Shown in pieces: positions 41,620-54,000 of a DNA stretch of 64,000 nucleotides. Numbering within the stretch: the first letter of the stretch is position 1; every line of letters starts with the position of its first letter. The position numbers and the translations under genes were made by a program. Origin of the DNA: Bartonella sp. WD12.1 (GTDB lineage Bacteria > Pseudomonadota > Alphaproteobacteria > Rhizobiales > Rhizobiaceae); contig NZ_MUBG01000001.1 in assembly GCF_002022415.1 (NCBI RefSeq), forward strand, positions 930,001 through 994,000. Direction: 5' to 3'. The notes beneath the pieces are model-generated. The model ran no database searches and was not told where the DNA came from. It saw only the letters and a program-made list of their open reading frames with translations.

Positions 41620-44121
41620 ATGCGTACACCTAGCTGGCTAATTACTCTCTATTGCCTTATCCTTTTAAGCGGCATTTACGTTGCATTACCTAATTTATTT
41701 TCACAAGAACAAATTAAAAACTCTAAATTCCTGCCTAATACCCAGGTGACACTTGGACTTGATCTTCAAGGAGGGTCTTCTCTCCTAATGGAAGTTGATG
41801 TAAAAACATTAAAGCGTGATCAGTTACGCACAGTTTTAGATAATGTACGCACAAAACTGCGTGAACAAAAAATCCGTATATCAAATATGCGTATCATCGA
41901 AGATGACATTATTATTGTTATTTCCGATCCTACACAAAATCAAAAAGCCGTCACCGCTTTAGAAACATTGATCATGCCAATACAAAATAGCTTTGGTACC
42001 ACAACCAATGATATTGCTATTAGCACTCAAAATGAGAACATCCGTGTAACATTAACTGAATCTGGTATTAAGGACCGTATTAAAAACACTGTCGAACAAA
42101 GCTTAGAAATCATTCGCCGACGTATTGATCAGATAGGTGTAGCTGAGCCCGCTATTCAAAAAGTGGGAACTAATCGTATTATGGTTCAATTGCCTGGTCT
42201 CCAAGATCCAAAACAATTACGTGATCTTCTAGGAACAACCGCAAAAATGACCTTCCATCTTGTTCCTTCCAATGTGGATGTAAATACCCCGCCTATAGGT
42301 GTTTCAATTCTTCCTGGATATACTGATGAAAACCAACATTATGCAATTTATGATCAAATTGCTTTGGATGGAAATGTACTAAAAGATGCACGTGCAGGTT
42401 TCGACCCGCAAATGCCAGGGCGTGCAATTATCTCATTCACCATGAATTCAATTGGTTCTAAAATATTTGCGGAAATAACGCGTAAAAACATTAACCGTCC
42501 TTTTGCAATTGTTCTTGATAACAAAGTTTTGACCGCTCCTGTTATTAATGGCGTTATCCCTAATGGACAGGGTCAAATCACAGGAAATTTTGATATAAAA
42601 GAAGCATCAACCCTTGCTGCTCTACTCCGAGCTGGTTCTTTGCCCGCACCATTAATTGTTATTGAGGAAAGAACTGTAGGACCAGATCTTGGTGCAGATG
42701 CTATTAAAATGGGACTTTATACAGGAATTATAGGTTTTGTTCTTGTCGCCATTTTCATGTTCCTTCTATACGGTATTTGGGGTATTATCACCGACATAGC
42801 GTTAGCACTGCATACTATTTTGACACTTGCAGCATTAAGTCTTCTCGGTGCTACACTCACACTACCAGGTATTGCCGGTATTATTTTGGGTATTGGCATT
42901 GCTGTCGATGCTAATATCTTGATTAATGAACGTATTCGGGAAGAAAGTCGAAAAGGTGTCAGCGCCTTTGCCGCTTTAGATCGTGGATTTAAACAAGCTT
43001 TTGCTACCATTGTTGATGCCAATGTTACAGCTATTATTGCAACCATTTTACTTTTTTGGTTTGGTAACGGCCCTGTTCGCGGTTTTGCAATCACAATGTT
43101 ACTTGGAATTATTATCTCCATGTTCACTGACATCACCATGGTGCGTATCATCATGGTTTGGGTTGTCCGTAAATGGAAAATAAAAACGTTGCGTATTCAA
43201 CTTTTTTTTGACTTTACCTTACACAATACAACTTTCCGTTTTATGAAAGCCCGTTTTATAGGTATTGGTATTTCAATTATTTTATCAATTGCTTCAATTT
43301 TTCTGTTCTTTAAACCTGGTCTAAATTTCGGTATCGACTTTATTGGCGGCAGTCAAATGAGTATAACAACAAAGGCGCCAGCAAATTTGGCTACTTTGCG
43401 CTCAACGCTTTCTGCCCTTAATATTGGTGAAGTAAAATTGCAAAATATTGACAATGAACATACAGTTTTAATTCGTATCCAGAAACAAAACGGCGATGAA
43501 GTACAACAAACTGTTGCCATGGATAAGGTTAAGACAGCCATACAGAATATCTACCCAGATGCTATATTTGATCAAATAGAAATTGTTGGCCCTAAAATTT
43601 CAGAGGAGTTTGTCACAGCTAGTGTTATTGCTGTTACACTAGCAGCAATTGCTATGTCACTCTATATTTGGTGGCGTTTTGAATGGTTCTTTGCAGTTGG
43701 AGCAATTGTTACACTTATCCTTGACATCACAAAAATGATTGGTCTTTTTGCTTTATTTCAATTTGATTTTAATTTGACTGCTATTGCCGCTCTTTTAACA
43801 ATTGTTGGCTATTCGATTAACGATAAAGTAGTTGTTTATGATCGCATGCGTGAAAATATGCGTCTTTATAAAAAAATGCCGATGTATCAATTGATAGATC
43901 TCTCGATTAATCAAGTTTTTACACGCTGCGTCTTCACATCAGCCACTACAATATTAGCTATGTTGCCTATGGCATTATGGGGCGGAAGTGCTGTTTATAA
44001 TTTTGCATTGCCTATGGTCTTTGGCATCATTATTGCAACATTATCTTCTATCTTTATTGCAGCACCCATTTTATTACTGTTAAGTAACTGGGGCATAAGC
44101 AAAATAAAAGAGAAAGCATAA
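41620..44121 (+). CDS. secDF: Fused protein translocase subunits SecD and SecF
   Basis: An 833-residue protein combining SecD (residues 1-505) and SecF (from about 535). SecD: LGLDLQGGSSLLMEVD after the first membrane segment, periplasmic domain with RRRIDQIGVAEPAIQKVG.NRIMVQLPG, then the membrane bundle with GIGIAVDANILINERIREE. SecF: LNFGIDFIGGSQM, VGYSINDKVVVYDRMREN. It uses the proton gradient to pull exported proteins through SecYEG. The ATG at 41620 is preferred to the TTG at 41608. Followed by a terminator. Confidence 0.96.
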   Translation: MRTPSWLITLYCLILLSGIYVALPNLFSQEQIKNSKFLPNTQVTLGLDLQGGSSLLMEVDVKTLKRDQLRTVLDNVRTKLREQKIRISNMRIIEDDIIIVISDPTQNQKAVTALETLIMPIQNSFGTTTNDIAISTQNENIRVTLTESGIKDRIKNTVEQSLEIIRRRIDQIGVAEPAIQKVGTNRIMVQLPGLQDPKQLRDLLGTTAKMTFHLVPSNVDVNTPPIGVSILPGYTDENQHYAIYDQIALDGNVLKDARAGFDPQMPGRAIISFTMNSIGSKIFAEITRKNINRPFAIVLDNKVLTAPVINGVIPNGQGQITGNFDIKEASTLAALLRAGSLPAPLIVIEERTVGPDLGADAIKMGLYTGIIGFVLVAIFMFLLYGIWGIITDIALALHTILTLAALSLLGATLTLPGIAGIILGIGIAVDANILINERIREESRKGVSAFAALDRGFKQAFATIVDANVTAIIATILLFWFGNGPVRGFAITMLLGIIISMFTDITMVRIIMVWVVRKWKIKTLRIQLFFDFTLHNTTFRFMKARFIGIGISIILSIASIFLFFKPGLNFGIDFIGGSQMSITTKAPANLATLRSTLSALNIGEVKLQNIDNEHTVLIRIQKQNGDEVQQTVAMDKVKTAIQNIYPDAIFDQIEIVGPKISEEFVTASVIAVTLAAIAMSLYIWWRFEWFFAVGAIVTLILDITKMIGLFALFQFDFNLTAIAALLTIVGYSINDKVVVYDRMRENMRLYKKMPMYQLIDLSINQVFTRCVFTSATTILAMLPMALWGGSAVYNFALPMVFGIIIATLSSIFIAAPILLLLSNWGISKIKEKA

Positions 44122-44148
44122 ACAATAAAATTCAATAAACCACAAAAG

Positions 44149-44180
44149 TGGCACATCAATTCATATAACGTGCCATTTTT
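44149..44180 (+). terminator. Intrinsic terminator after secDF
   Basis: TGGCAC (44149-44154) pairs with GTGCCA (44170-44175), then five T. Confidence 0.68.
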
Positions 44181-45759
44181 CTCTTCTTATAAAACTACAA
44201 TCGTTTTAAATAACTCATTTCCTAAAAAATGCTCCAAGAAATTATATTCTATGACACACTATCAATTACAACTCTTGTTATTGGATTTATGTTGAGCATT
44301 TCTTTCTGAAATAATTGTTTATTATTTACGTATTTCATTATTAGCGAGATATTTGTTCTCTAAGGATTATTATTACGTAACCAAATACAAACAGTTTCTA
44401 AAATAGAACTTCGTCTCTTATCAAACAACCCATTGAAAGAGTTTCATTTTTAGATATTTGGTGTTGAAGTGCATTTTTACTAAAAGTTTGTATCTATCAA
44501 AACCATTGCAACTCTCTATTATCATCACACAAATAGCATTTGTTATTTTCTAGGGTTATGTTTCTAGCTGGACTATGGATTACGGTTTTAGGAGTGGTTT
44601 GGTATTCAGTGTACCATAACCAATGCCCTATAGAAACACCAACTTATTAAAACAAAAAAGGATTTATTGCTACCGCGTGATTAACTATGAAAAATTTAAT
44701 CATGACCTTAGTACTACCCCCTACACATTCAAGAGAAACTATCCCTCAGAATAAGGAATAAAAGAGAATTAATTGCTCTTTTTATACAATGGCTGATTTA
44801 AAATTCGGAGCATTATCAACCTACCCCCACTTAAAAGTCAGTGTGCAGCAAAAAATTCTTATCATTGCAAAAATGCCTCTCTTGTTCCCTCCTTTATCTC
44901 TGCACACATATCATTTAATCTAGAAAGAAAGAACCTTGATAACTTCCTACTACCTTCTAGAAATATGATTAACGATCATTGTTAGGAAATTTTATTATTG
45001 CTTTTTTCATTATGAAACTTACCGCTATTCTAATAAAATAATTTTCTACTATCTTAAATTTTGCCAATATTAGAAAATTTTTATCCTCATAAAATCAAAT
45101 TCAAGCTTAAAACCATTGAATAATCACTTCTATGATATGGTCTTTACAAAAATAGCTCTTTCTATTTTGCTTAAATCTTTCCGTTTTCATTAACCTTGGC
45201 AAAATTAAAAATATTTAGAGAAATTTTCACGTAAATTGATGAAATACGTAAACAATTTTTAATATCAATGAAAATTTTAGTCCAGAGTTTCTATTCACTA
45301 TTAAAAAATCAGTCATGTTGTGATGAGTGATTACAACTGTATTAGCAAATAGATTTGCGCTTTTTCTTAACAAACAAAGGTAAGTCTTTGATTTTAAGTG
45401 AAGAATAAAAATTTTGCCAATAGAAAAATTGCAGATAAAATTGAAACAATTAGCAAAAAATACCATAAAACAAGAAATTATTAATGCAACTAATATTTAG
45501 AAATATACAAAAAGATGTTATTGTACTATTGAAGTAGGACAGCGCACAACCAATATACCCAACCTTAAAGTTTATACACTACTTAAAACAAAAACAGCCT
45601 GTTTTATTAATTGATGTGTAGCCATTGTAATGATAATGACAAAAAAGCACTTGAGATTATGGAGAATGTAGCAAAACAATGATTTGTAATCTAAGATGAA
45701 TAATCATGAATTATGTGCACAAAAGTCATGAATAAAAACCCGGAAATGGATAAAAAAGT
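44181..45759. other. Long AT-rich region with gene relics only
   Basis: About 1.6 kb without a credible gene. Around 44,560-44,650 the plus strand reads MFLAGLWITVLGVVWYSVYH, reminiscent of the middle of LysE/RhtB-type exporters, with stops around it. The minus-strand frame at 45227-45466 has no motif or ribosome site. The region looks like a decayed gene or two. Confidence 0.4.
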
Positions 45760-46704
45760 GTGAAATTAAAAAAATTTATATGGCCATTTATCGGCATCCT
45801 AACAATGCTGATATCGATCCGTATTCTTTATATAAAGCTATCAACTATTTTTCTAATTGATGTACTAGATCGTTTAGCCGATTTAAAGGTACATCAGTGG
45901 TTACTAGCTTGTTTTTGTTCACTCATCGCTTATGCAGCTCTTGCTGGGTATGATCGAATTGCTTTGCAACATCTTGGTCGTAAAATTTCTTGGGTATTCA
46001 TCGCCATCTGTTCATTTACCACTTATGCGCTTTCACACAATATCGGAGCTTCAGTTTTTTCTGGTGCTGTTGTACGCTATCGTGCTTATAAAATGAAAGG
46101 GTTAAGTGGAACAGAAGTTGCAATATTAGTTGGCTTTTGCTCCTTTACTTTTGTAATTGGCACAATCTTGCTTTCTGGCATCGTTTTAATTTTGCAACCT
46201 AAAATTATCATGCTCATTTACGAAGATCTTCCCGTATGGCTTGGTACAATAATTGGTGTAATTTTACTCGCCTTTATAGCGCTATACACTTTCGGTAGTT
46301 GGTTTCAGTTAAGACCTTTATACATAAGCAAAAAAATTCAACTTTCTTATCCACGGCTTAAAATTGTCATCCAACAGCTTCTGATTAGTCCATTAGAACT
46401 TTTAGGAGCAGCGGGAATTATATATGCCGTACTGTCATACAATACTGATATTTGTTTTATCTCTGTACTCGGTGTTTTCCTAGCCTCTTTTACCATTACC
46501 CTGCTCTCTAATGCACCCGCAGGAGGAGTAGGTGTACTTGAAGCTTTATTTATGGCAGGTATGCCCCAAATAGACCCCGCTAACGTTATCGCGGCGCTTA
46601 TTGTATTTAGAATGCTCTATTTGATTATACCATTTATCATTTCACTGTTCTTTGTAGCAATTTTTGAGATTCACCAATATCGAAAACGAACGCAGCATAC
46701 CTAA
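45760..46704 (+). CDS. YbhN/UPF0104-like membrane protein
   Basis: A 314-residue protein starting at GTG with about eight membrane segments. Seen: YALSHNIGASVFSGAVVRYRAYKMKGLSGTEVA (residues 88-120 in parts), NAPAGGVGVLEALF (about residue 248) and the C-terminal RMLYLIIPFIISL, typical of the lysylphosphatidylglycerol synthase membrane part without the transferase domain. These proteins are linked to envelope lipid handling; substrate unknown. It stands alone. Confidence 0.8.
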   Translation: MKLKKFIWPFIGILTMLISIRILYIKLSTIFLIDVLDRLADLKVHQWLLACFCSLIAYAALAGYDRIALQHLGRKISWVFIAICSFTTYALSHNIGASVFSGAVVRYRAYKMKGLSGTEVAILVGFCSFTFVIGTILLSGIVLILQPKIIMLIYEDLPVWLGTIIGVILLAFIALYTFGSWFQLRPLYISKKIQLSYPRLKIVIQQLLISPLELLGAAGIIYAVLSYNTDICFISVLGVFLASFTITLLSNAPAGGVGVLEALFMAGMPQIDPANVIAALIVFRMLYLIIPFIISLFFVAIFEIHQYRKRTQHT

Positions 46705-47070
46705 CCTGAAAAAAGCTAAACTCACTTCATTTTTTTGCGTTCAAACAAATAATAAGAATTGTGCTAAATTTAATTAGCACTTAAATCAATATATTTACTC
46801 GATTTTATAAATACACATCATAACGATACATTAAAATAAACGTGCATTTTTTACGATTATAGATACCAATTTCAATTACAAAATAGCATCTTATATCCTT
46901 GTAACAAGGTATTGACCCGTGTTTATTTTTACATAGATATGCAAAAATTCACGGAATAAACATTACTTTTTAACCTAAAATCTTTTTAATACTTCCCGTG
47001 TTTATACATTTATAAATTTGTATAAGCCTAAAAATTAATAATAAAAAATGGCTATTATTCTCTTTATTTC
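46705..47070. other. Intergenic region, nothing recognised
   Basis: About 370 AT-rich bases between convergent genes. No clear terminator or small gene is seen. Confidence 0.5.
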
Positions 47071-48648
47071 CTAAATCATTACTTTTTCTGCTACAAAATT
47101 AAGGGGAGAGATGAGCACTTTAGAAATATTTCGACGGTCCATTTCAATCACTTTAAAACACAAACCTTCAGTTTCAAAACTCTCATCTTCATTTGGTAAA
47201 TGGCCAAAATGCCAAAGCATAAATCCTGCAAGCGTAGTATAACGGTCTGCTTCATCAACAAAATCACGCTCAAGATAACTACTCAAATGGCGAATATCCG
47301 CACACCCTTCAACAAGAAAACTCCCATCTTCAAGTCGTTCCACCACAACAGGTTCATCATCATCATCTGGAAAATCACCAGCAATCGCTTCAAGAATGTC
47401 TGTCGGTGTTGCAATACCTTCAAAAGATCCATGCTCATCCACAATAATCGCAAGCTGAATCGAAGAATGGCGTAATTGCTCCATTAATCGTAAAACACTC
47501 GTATTTTCATGCACAACAAGTGGTTCACGCATAGCTCTTTGCCAATTAATCTTTTGATCTTCAGCCCAATTTAAGAGCAGATCCTTAGTTAAAGCAACGC
47601 CAACAAATTCATCTACTTTTTCGCGTGCAAGAATTAAACGACTATGTTTAACTTTTTGCAATTCTTCACGCATCTCGCTTTCATCACCGTTCAAGTCCAG
47701 CCATTCAATCTCATTACGGGGTGACATAATAGAGCGCACAGGACGATCAGCCAAATCAAGAACACCACGTATCATTTCTTTTTCCTCCGGTCGAAAAAGC
47801 TCAGAAATAGCTGCTTGTTCAACAATAACATCTACAGTTTCACTCAGATTACCGTCTTTTTTTCCACCGCCTAAAAGTCTTAATACAGCATCAGCTGTTC
47901 GTTCACGCAAATCATTTGTTGTAACCATCTTTTCACGATTACGACGCCCAATTTGATTCAAAAACTCAATAAGAACTGAAAAACCTATAGCTGCATACAA
48001 ATAACCTTTTGGAATATGAAAGCCCAATCCTTCAACAATGAGAGTAAAGCCAATCATCATCAAAAAACCAAGACAAAGAATGACAACAGTAGGATAACGA
48101 CTAATCAAACGCATAATAGTGCCAGATCCCCACATCATTACACCCATCGCAATGACAACTGCTATGTACATAACCACTGCTTGATCTCTGGCGATCATAC
48201 CTGTTGCAGTAATAATACTATCAAGAGAAAACACTGCATCAAGTACAACAATTTGGACAATCACCTGCCAAAAAACAGCATAAATAACACCAGTTTTCCT
48301 TTCATGTGCTGCCCCCTCCAACCTTTCATGTAACTCCAGCGTTCCTTTTGCTAACAAAAAAGCTCCACCACTAATTAAGATGAGGCTGTGCCAACTAAAA
48401 CCAAAGGATGCGATAGAAAAAATTACTTTATCAAGGCTCATTACCCAACCAATAACCATGAGGAGACAAAGCCGCATAATTAATGCTAAAGTTAAACCTA
48501 CCAAACGTGCACGATTACGCAAATGTAATGGCAATTTCTCTGCTAAGATTGCAATGAAAACAAGGTTATCTATCCCTAAAACAATTTCGAGGAAAATCAA
48601 TGTAACCAAGCCAAACCACACATGGGGATCAATGACCCATTCCATCAT
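47071..48648 (-). CDS. TerC-family membrane protein with CBS and CorC/HlyC domains
   Basis: A 525-residue protein: residues 1-240 form the TerC membrane bundle (LIFLEIVLGIDNLVFIAILAEKLP; DAVFSLDSIITATGM, with the acidic residues thought to bind metal), residues 300-420 hold a CBS pair (RPVRSIMSPRNEIEWLD; HENTSVLRLMEQLRHSS, LAIIVDEHGSFEGIATPTDILEAI) and the end is the CorC_HlyC transporter-associated domain (DGSFLVEGCADIRHLS). Same domain layout as E. coli YoaE/YegH. Likely role in metal or membrane homeostasis. Confidence 0.92.
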   Translation of the reverse strand: MMEWVIDPHVWFGLVTLIFLEIVLGIDNLVFIAILAEKLPLHLRNRARLVGLTLALIMRLCLLMVIGWVMSLDKVIFSIASFGFSWHSLILISGGAFLLAKGTLELHERLEGAAHERKTGVIYAVFWQVIVQIVVLDAVFSLDSIITATGMIARDQAVVMYIAVVIAMGVMMWGSGTIMRLISRYPTVVILCLGFLMMIGFTLIVEGLGFHIPKGYLYAAIGFSVLIEFLNQIGRRNREKMVTTNDLRERTADAVLRLLGGGKKDGNLSETVDVIVEQAAISELFRPEEKEMIRGVLDLADRPVRSIMSPRNEIEWLDLNGDESEMREELQKVKHSRLILAREKVDEFVGVALTKDLLLNWAEDQKINWQRAMREPLVVHENTSVLRLMEQLRHSSIQLAIIVDEHGSFEGIATPTDILEAIAGDFPDDDDEPVVVERLEDGSFLVEGCADIRHLSSYLERDFVDEADRYTTLAGFMLWHFGHLPNEDESFETEGLCFKVIEMDRRNISKVLISPLNFVAEKVMI

Positions 48649-49121
48649 AGTTCATCCTTTGAAAAGGTTGTAAAAAACTTAAATGCGCATCGTTGATGAA
48701 ATAAATTCATAAGCTTTCATTCGCACAATTGATCGATAACATTGAATGCAAATAAATTGCACCCAAAAGCAGAAAGCCACAAGGCATTACTTAAATTCAT
48801 ATGATTGTTGACAAGATTCATACAATGAAAAAAAATTTTACATCGCTTGATATTATAAGAAAATTCTTCTGAATTTTGCTCGGGCATTACGCTCGACAAT
48901 CCTTTAGTATCGTTCTGTATAGATAATTAGAACATTTATTAGTAGAACTTCTTATAATGGATATTTTTGTACAAGATCAAGAGAAAATACTATATAAAGC
49001 TTATATGCCTCACTGGTTTCGCTATAGACTTTATTTATCTTACAAAAAACAATAGAACCATCTAGACATCCTCCTCTAGGAACGTTATAGAACCGCTCAT
49101 TCTCTTCTTTTGAAGAACCGT
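48649..49121. other. Intergenic region upstream of tRNA-Lys
   Basis: About 470 bases, AT-rich, with only a spurious minus-strand frame (48717-48899). The tRNA promoter must lie in it. Confidence 0.45.
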
Positions 49122-49197
<76 letters not shown>

Positions 49198-49963
49198 TTT
49201 ATTTTACAAGATTTTATTGTTAAATTTAGTGATAAAATATCACAATATTTCTATTAAAAATTGAAATTCCTTTTCATTTTATTACCAAAAATTTTCAATA
49301 TTCATTGTACCTGTTCTCTATTATTCTCTTTTAAATTTTATAGCAAAAATGCTTTATAAGAATCGTCATTATATAAATAATATAAGCACACTAGACACTA
49401 TGACAAAACTATAAATACAATAAACTTTCTCAATAAAAATAAATTAACATTGAAAACATATTTACGAATGTTTAAATAGGTTATATCAATTTTTATTAAA
49501 GTTTGTTGATTATAACTCATTTCAGCATATACTCATCTTACCAATAAACTTCACTTATAAAAAAGTATAGTAAGTAAAACGGCTATAATCATGTTCCTTT
49601 TGTGTAGAAAACATAATTACAGTTATCACTTGAATAACAAATTTTCATGCTTATTTTATCAACCATCAACCTGCTTTACAAAAGTAACTGGTAAATTGCT
49701 ATATGACAAAATACCAATTACTTTATTAAGAATAATATCTTAAAGCTTATAGGTTAACTTATATTGTTCTATTTGAACAAATCGGTGTAATTTTGCCAAT
49801 ATTATATTTACTATACCCACTTTTCTTCTCTATAAGCCACTGACCTTTAAAGTCATTGAAAGTGTTTTCTACTTTACGACTCACTTGTATCATGCTTCCA
49901 TATGGGAAATTGTCTTTTTGTTAGCGCAATTTAGTTTTAAATAATAAAGGGGACCTCCTAAAA
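49198..49963. other. AT-rich intergenic region, nothing recognised
   Basis: About 770 bases between tRNA-Lys and the permease. No open frame of note, no clear repeats; a relic of lost genes is likely. Confidence 0.45.
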
Positions 49964-51364
49964 ATGGACCATAAACCAAATTTAGCTGAAGATTATAAAA
50001 AGGAATTACAACGTGGATTAGATAATCGCCACGTACAACTTATTGCTATTGGTGGTGCTATCGGAACAGGTCTCTTCATGGGATCAGGCAAAACAATCAG
50101 CGTTGCAGGTCCTTCAATTATACTAGTTTACGCTATTATTGGTTGCATTCTCTATTTTGTAATGCGGGCTATGGGAGAATTGTTACTTTCTAATACCCAA
50201 TATCGATCCTTTATGGACTTTTCATCCGAACTATTAGGGCCGACTGTTGGTTTTTTCATTGGTTGGACTTATTGGTTATGTTGGATTGTAACCGGAGTTG
50301 CAGATATTATTGCCATCATTAGTTATGCACAATTTTGGTGGCCTACACTCAACCCATGGATTCCCGTTCCTATTTGTATCCTTTTCTTCTTAATGTTTAA
50401 CCTTGTAGCCGTAAAGTTATTTGGTGAACTTGAATTCTGGTTTGGTCTTATCAAAATCATAGCAATTCTGGTATTAATTATTGTTGGATTTTATATGATT
50501 TTTATCGGTTTTACTTCCCCAAATGGCACTGTTTCCTCTCTTAGTAACGTATGGAATGATGGAAATATCTTCCCTCGAGGAATCACTGGATTTTTTGCTG
50601 GATTTCAAATTGCTATTTTTTCTTTTACTGGCATTGAGCTGGCTGGAACAACCGCAGCTGAAGTCAAAGAACCTGAAAAGATATTACCAAAAGCAATCAA
50701 CTCAATACCTATTCGTATTGTACTCTTTTACATCTTCTCTCTTGTTGTAATTATGTCAGTCATACCTTGGAATCAAGTTGTTCCAGATAAAAGTCCATTT
50801 GTAGAAATGTTTTTACTTGCGGGTATTCCAATTTCTGCTGGTATAGTCAATTTTGTCGTTCTCACATCAGCAGCATCTTCTGCAAATAGCGGTATTTTTT
50901 CTACTAGCCGTATGATATATGGCCTTGCCACTAAACAGGGAGCTCCTGCTTTTTTAGGAAAACTTTCCAATAACCACGTCCCAGCCAATGCATTAGTCTT
51001 TTCTTGCTTATGCATTTTATTAGGCTATATTTTCTCATCGTTATCTCCAACTGCTATAGGTGCCTTCACAATTGTTACAACTATTTCAGCAATTTTATTT
51101 GTATTTGTATGGTCCGTGATTTTAATCAGCTATATTACTTACCGCCGCAATTACCCTACGCAACATGATACATCTACCTATAAAATGCCAGGAGGTGTTT
51201 TTATGTGCTGGGTTACTCTGGCTTTCTTTGCTTTTATTATCTTTTTATTGACGTTAGAATCCGATACTTTAGCAGCTCTAAAATACACATCACTTTGGTT
51301 TGTTTTCTTAAGTATCATGTACTTTATATTTGGAAAGAAGAATTTTATCAGACACAAAAAATAA
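49964..51364 (+). CDS. cycA: Amino acid permease (CycA-like D-serine/D-alanine/glycine transporter)
   Basis: A 466-residue APC-superfamily proton symporter with twelve membrane segments. N-terminus: YKKELQRGLDNRHVQLIAIGGAIGTGLFMGSGKTI in parts, then MRAMGELLLSN; IELAGTTAAEVKEPEK in the middle and TSAASSANSGIFSTSRMIYGLA later, all typical of the CycA branch. It imports small neutral amino acids. Good ribosome site (AAAGGGGA). Substrate specificity is inferred from subfamily resemblance. Confidence 0.85.
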   Translation: MDHKPNLAEDYKKELQRGLDNRHVQLIAIGGAIGTGLFMGSGKTISVAGPSIILVYAIIGCILYFVMRAMGELLLSNTQYRSFMDFSSELLGPTVGFFIGWTYWLCWIVTGVADIIAIISYAQFWWPTLNPWIPVPICILFFLMFNLVAVKLFGELEFWFGLIKIIAILVLIIVGFYMIFIGFTSPNGTVSSLSNVWNDGNIFPRGITGFFAGFQIAIFSFTGIELAGTTAAEVKEPEKILPKAINSIPIRIVLFYIFSLVVIMSVIPWNQVVPDKSPFVEMFLLAGIPISAGIVNFVVLTSAASSANSGIFSTSRMIYGLATKQGAPAFLGKLSNNHVPANALVFSCLCILLGYIFSSLSPTAIGAFTIVTTISAILFVFVWSVILISYITYRRNYPTQHDTSTYKMPGGVFMCWVTLAFFAFIIFLLTLESDTLAALKYTSLWFVFLSIMYFIFGKKNFIRHKK

Positions 51365-51442
51365 AGGTTATGCGTAACAGCACATCATAAAAAAGATTTT
51401 TTTATGATCCAGTTTTACACTTAAACTTTTTTACGCATAACC
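51355..51442 (-). terminator. Large nested hairpin terminating ilvC
   Basis: Perfect 12-base inverted repeat GGTTATGCGTAA (51366-51377) and TTACGCATAACC (51431-51442) encloses a second AT-rich hairpin (51384-51408). On the minus strand the outer stem is followed by a T-rich run, fitting a terminator after ilvC. The inner hairpin could also stop cycA transcripts. Confidence 0.7.
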
Positions 51443-51451
51443 CAATAAAAC

Positions 51452-53181
<1,730 letters not shown>

Positions 53182-53916
53182 TTATACTAATAAACGGATG
53201 AAACGCTGAACAGTCTCATGTATTCCATATTCTAACGCATCAGCGATAAGCCCATGGCCAATGGAAACCTCATCAAGCCAAGGTATTCGATCAACAATAG
53301 CAGAAAGATTAGAAACTGTCAGATCATGTCCCGCATTGATACCTAATTGCAACTCTCTGGCTTTTTTGGCCGCCAATACAAGTTTATCTAACTCTTGCTT
53401 CTGTTTTTCCTTATCTTTAAATGCTCCACCATAAGCTCCAGTATAAAATTCTACACGATCGGCGCCAATCATTTTAACAATATCAAGACCCTCTACAACT
53501 GGATTAGCAAATAATGAGACACGAATTTTCTTTTCTTTTAAGCGTTGTACAATAGGTGTTAAAAATTCTGCATCATTAGAAAAATCCCAACCATGATCGG
53601 ATGTCGACTGAGCTGGATTATCAGGTACAAGTGTAATTTGATCAGCATATTTTTCTGCCATATCTAAAAACATATCACTTGGATAACCTTCAATATTAAA
53701 TTCAGCAGTGGGAAAATTATTGTTAATTAAAAAACGTATATTTGGTAAATCAGAAAAACAAATGTGTCTTTCATCCGGCCGCGGATGAACCGTCAACCCC
53801 GCCGCACCAGCTGTAAGTGCTTTATACCCAATACCTGTAACACTTGGCCATGGCAGATGGCGTCGATTACGCAAAACAGCAACAGCATTGAGATTAACTG
53901 AAAGTTTTACTGCCAT
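53182..53916 (-). CDS. pdxJ: Pyridoxine 5'-phosphate synthase
   Basis: A 244-residue TIM-barrel enzyme joining aminoacetone 3-phosphate and deoxyxylulose 5-phosphate into vitamin B6. Seen: [15 protein letters not shown] at the start, [51 protein letters not shown] and the C-terminal [18 protein letters not shown] at 53916 with GGAAG upstream is preferred over 53928. Shows de novo B6 synthesis by the deoxyxylulose route. Confidence 0.96.
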   Translation of the reverse strand: MAVKLSVNLNAVAVLRNRRHLPWPSVTGIGYKALTAGAAGLTVHPRPDERHICFSDLPNIRFLINNNFPTAEFNIEGYPSDMFLDMAEKYADQITLVPDNPAQSTSDHGWDFSNDAEFLTPIVQRLKEKKIRVSLFANPVVEGLDIVKMIGADRVEFYTGAYGGAFKDKEKQKQELDKLVLAAKKARELQLGINAGHDLTVSNLSAIVDRIPWLDEVSIGHGLIADALEYGIHETVQRFIRLLV

Positions 53917-54000
53917 ACACACTTCCATTTCTATTAAATTTTAACGACAGAGAAAAATACAATTCCCCGTAAAACCAGGCAATAAAAATTATTTCTTATT

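Noticed and set aside
45227-45466. 79-codon open frame on the minus strand
   Set aside because: No ribosome site or family resemblance, in a decayed region.
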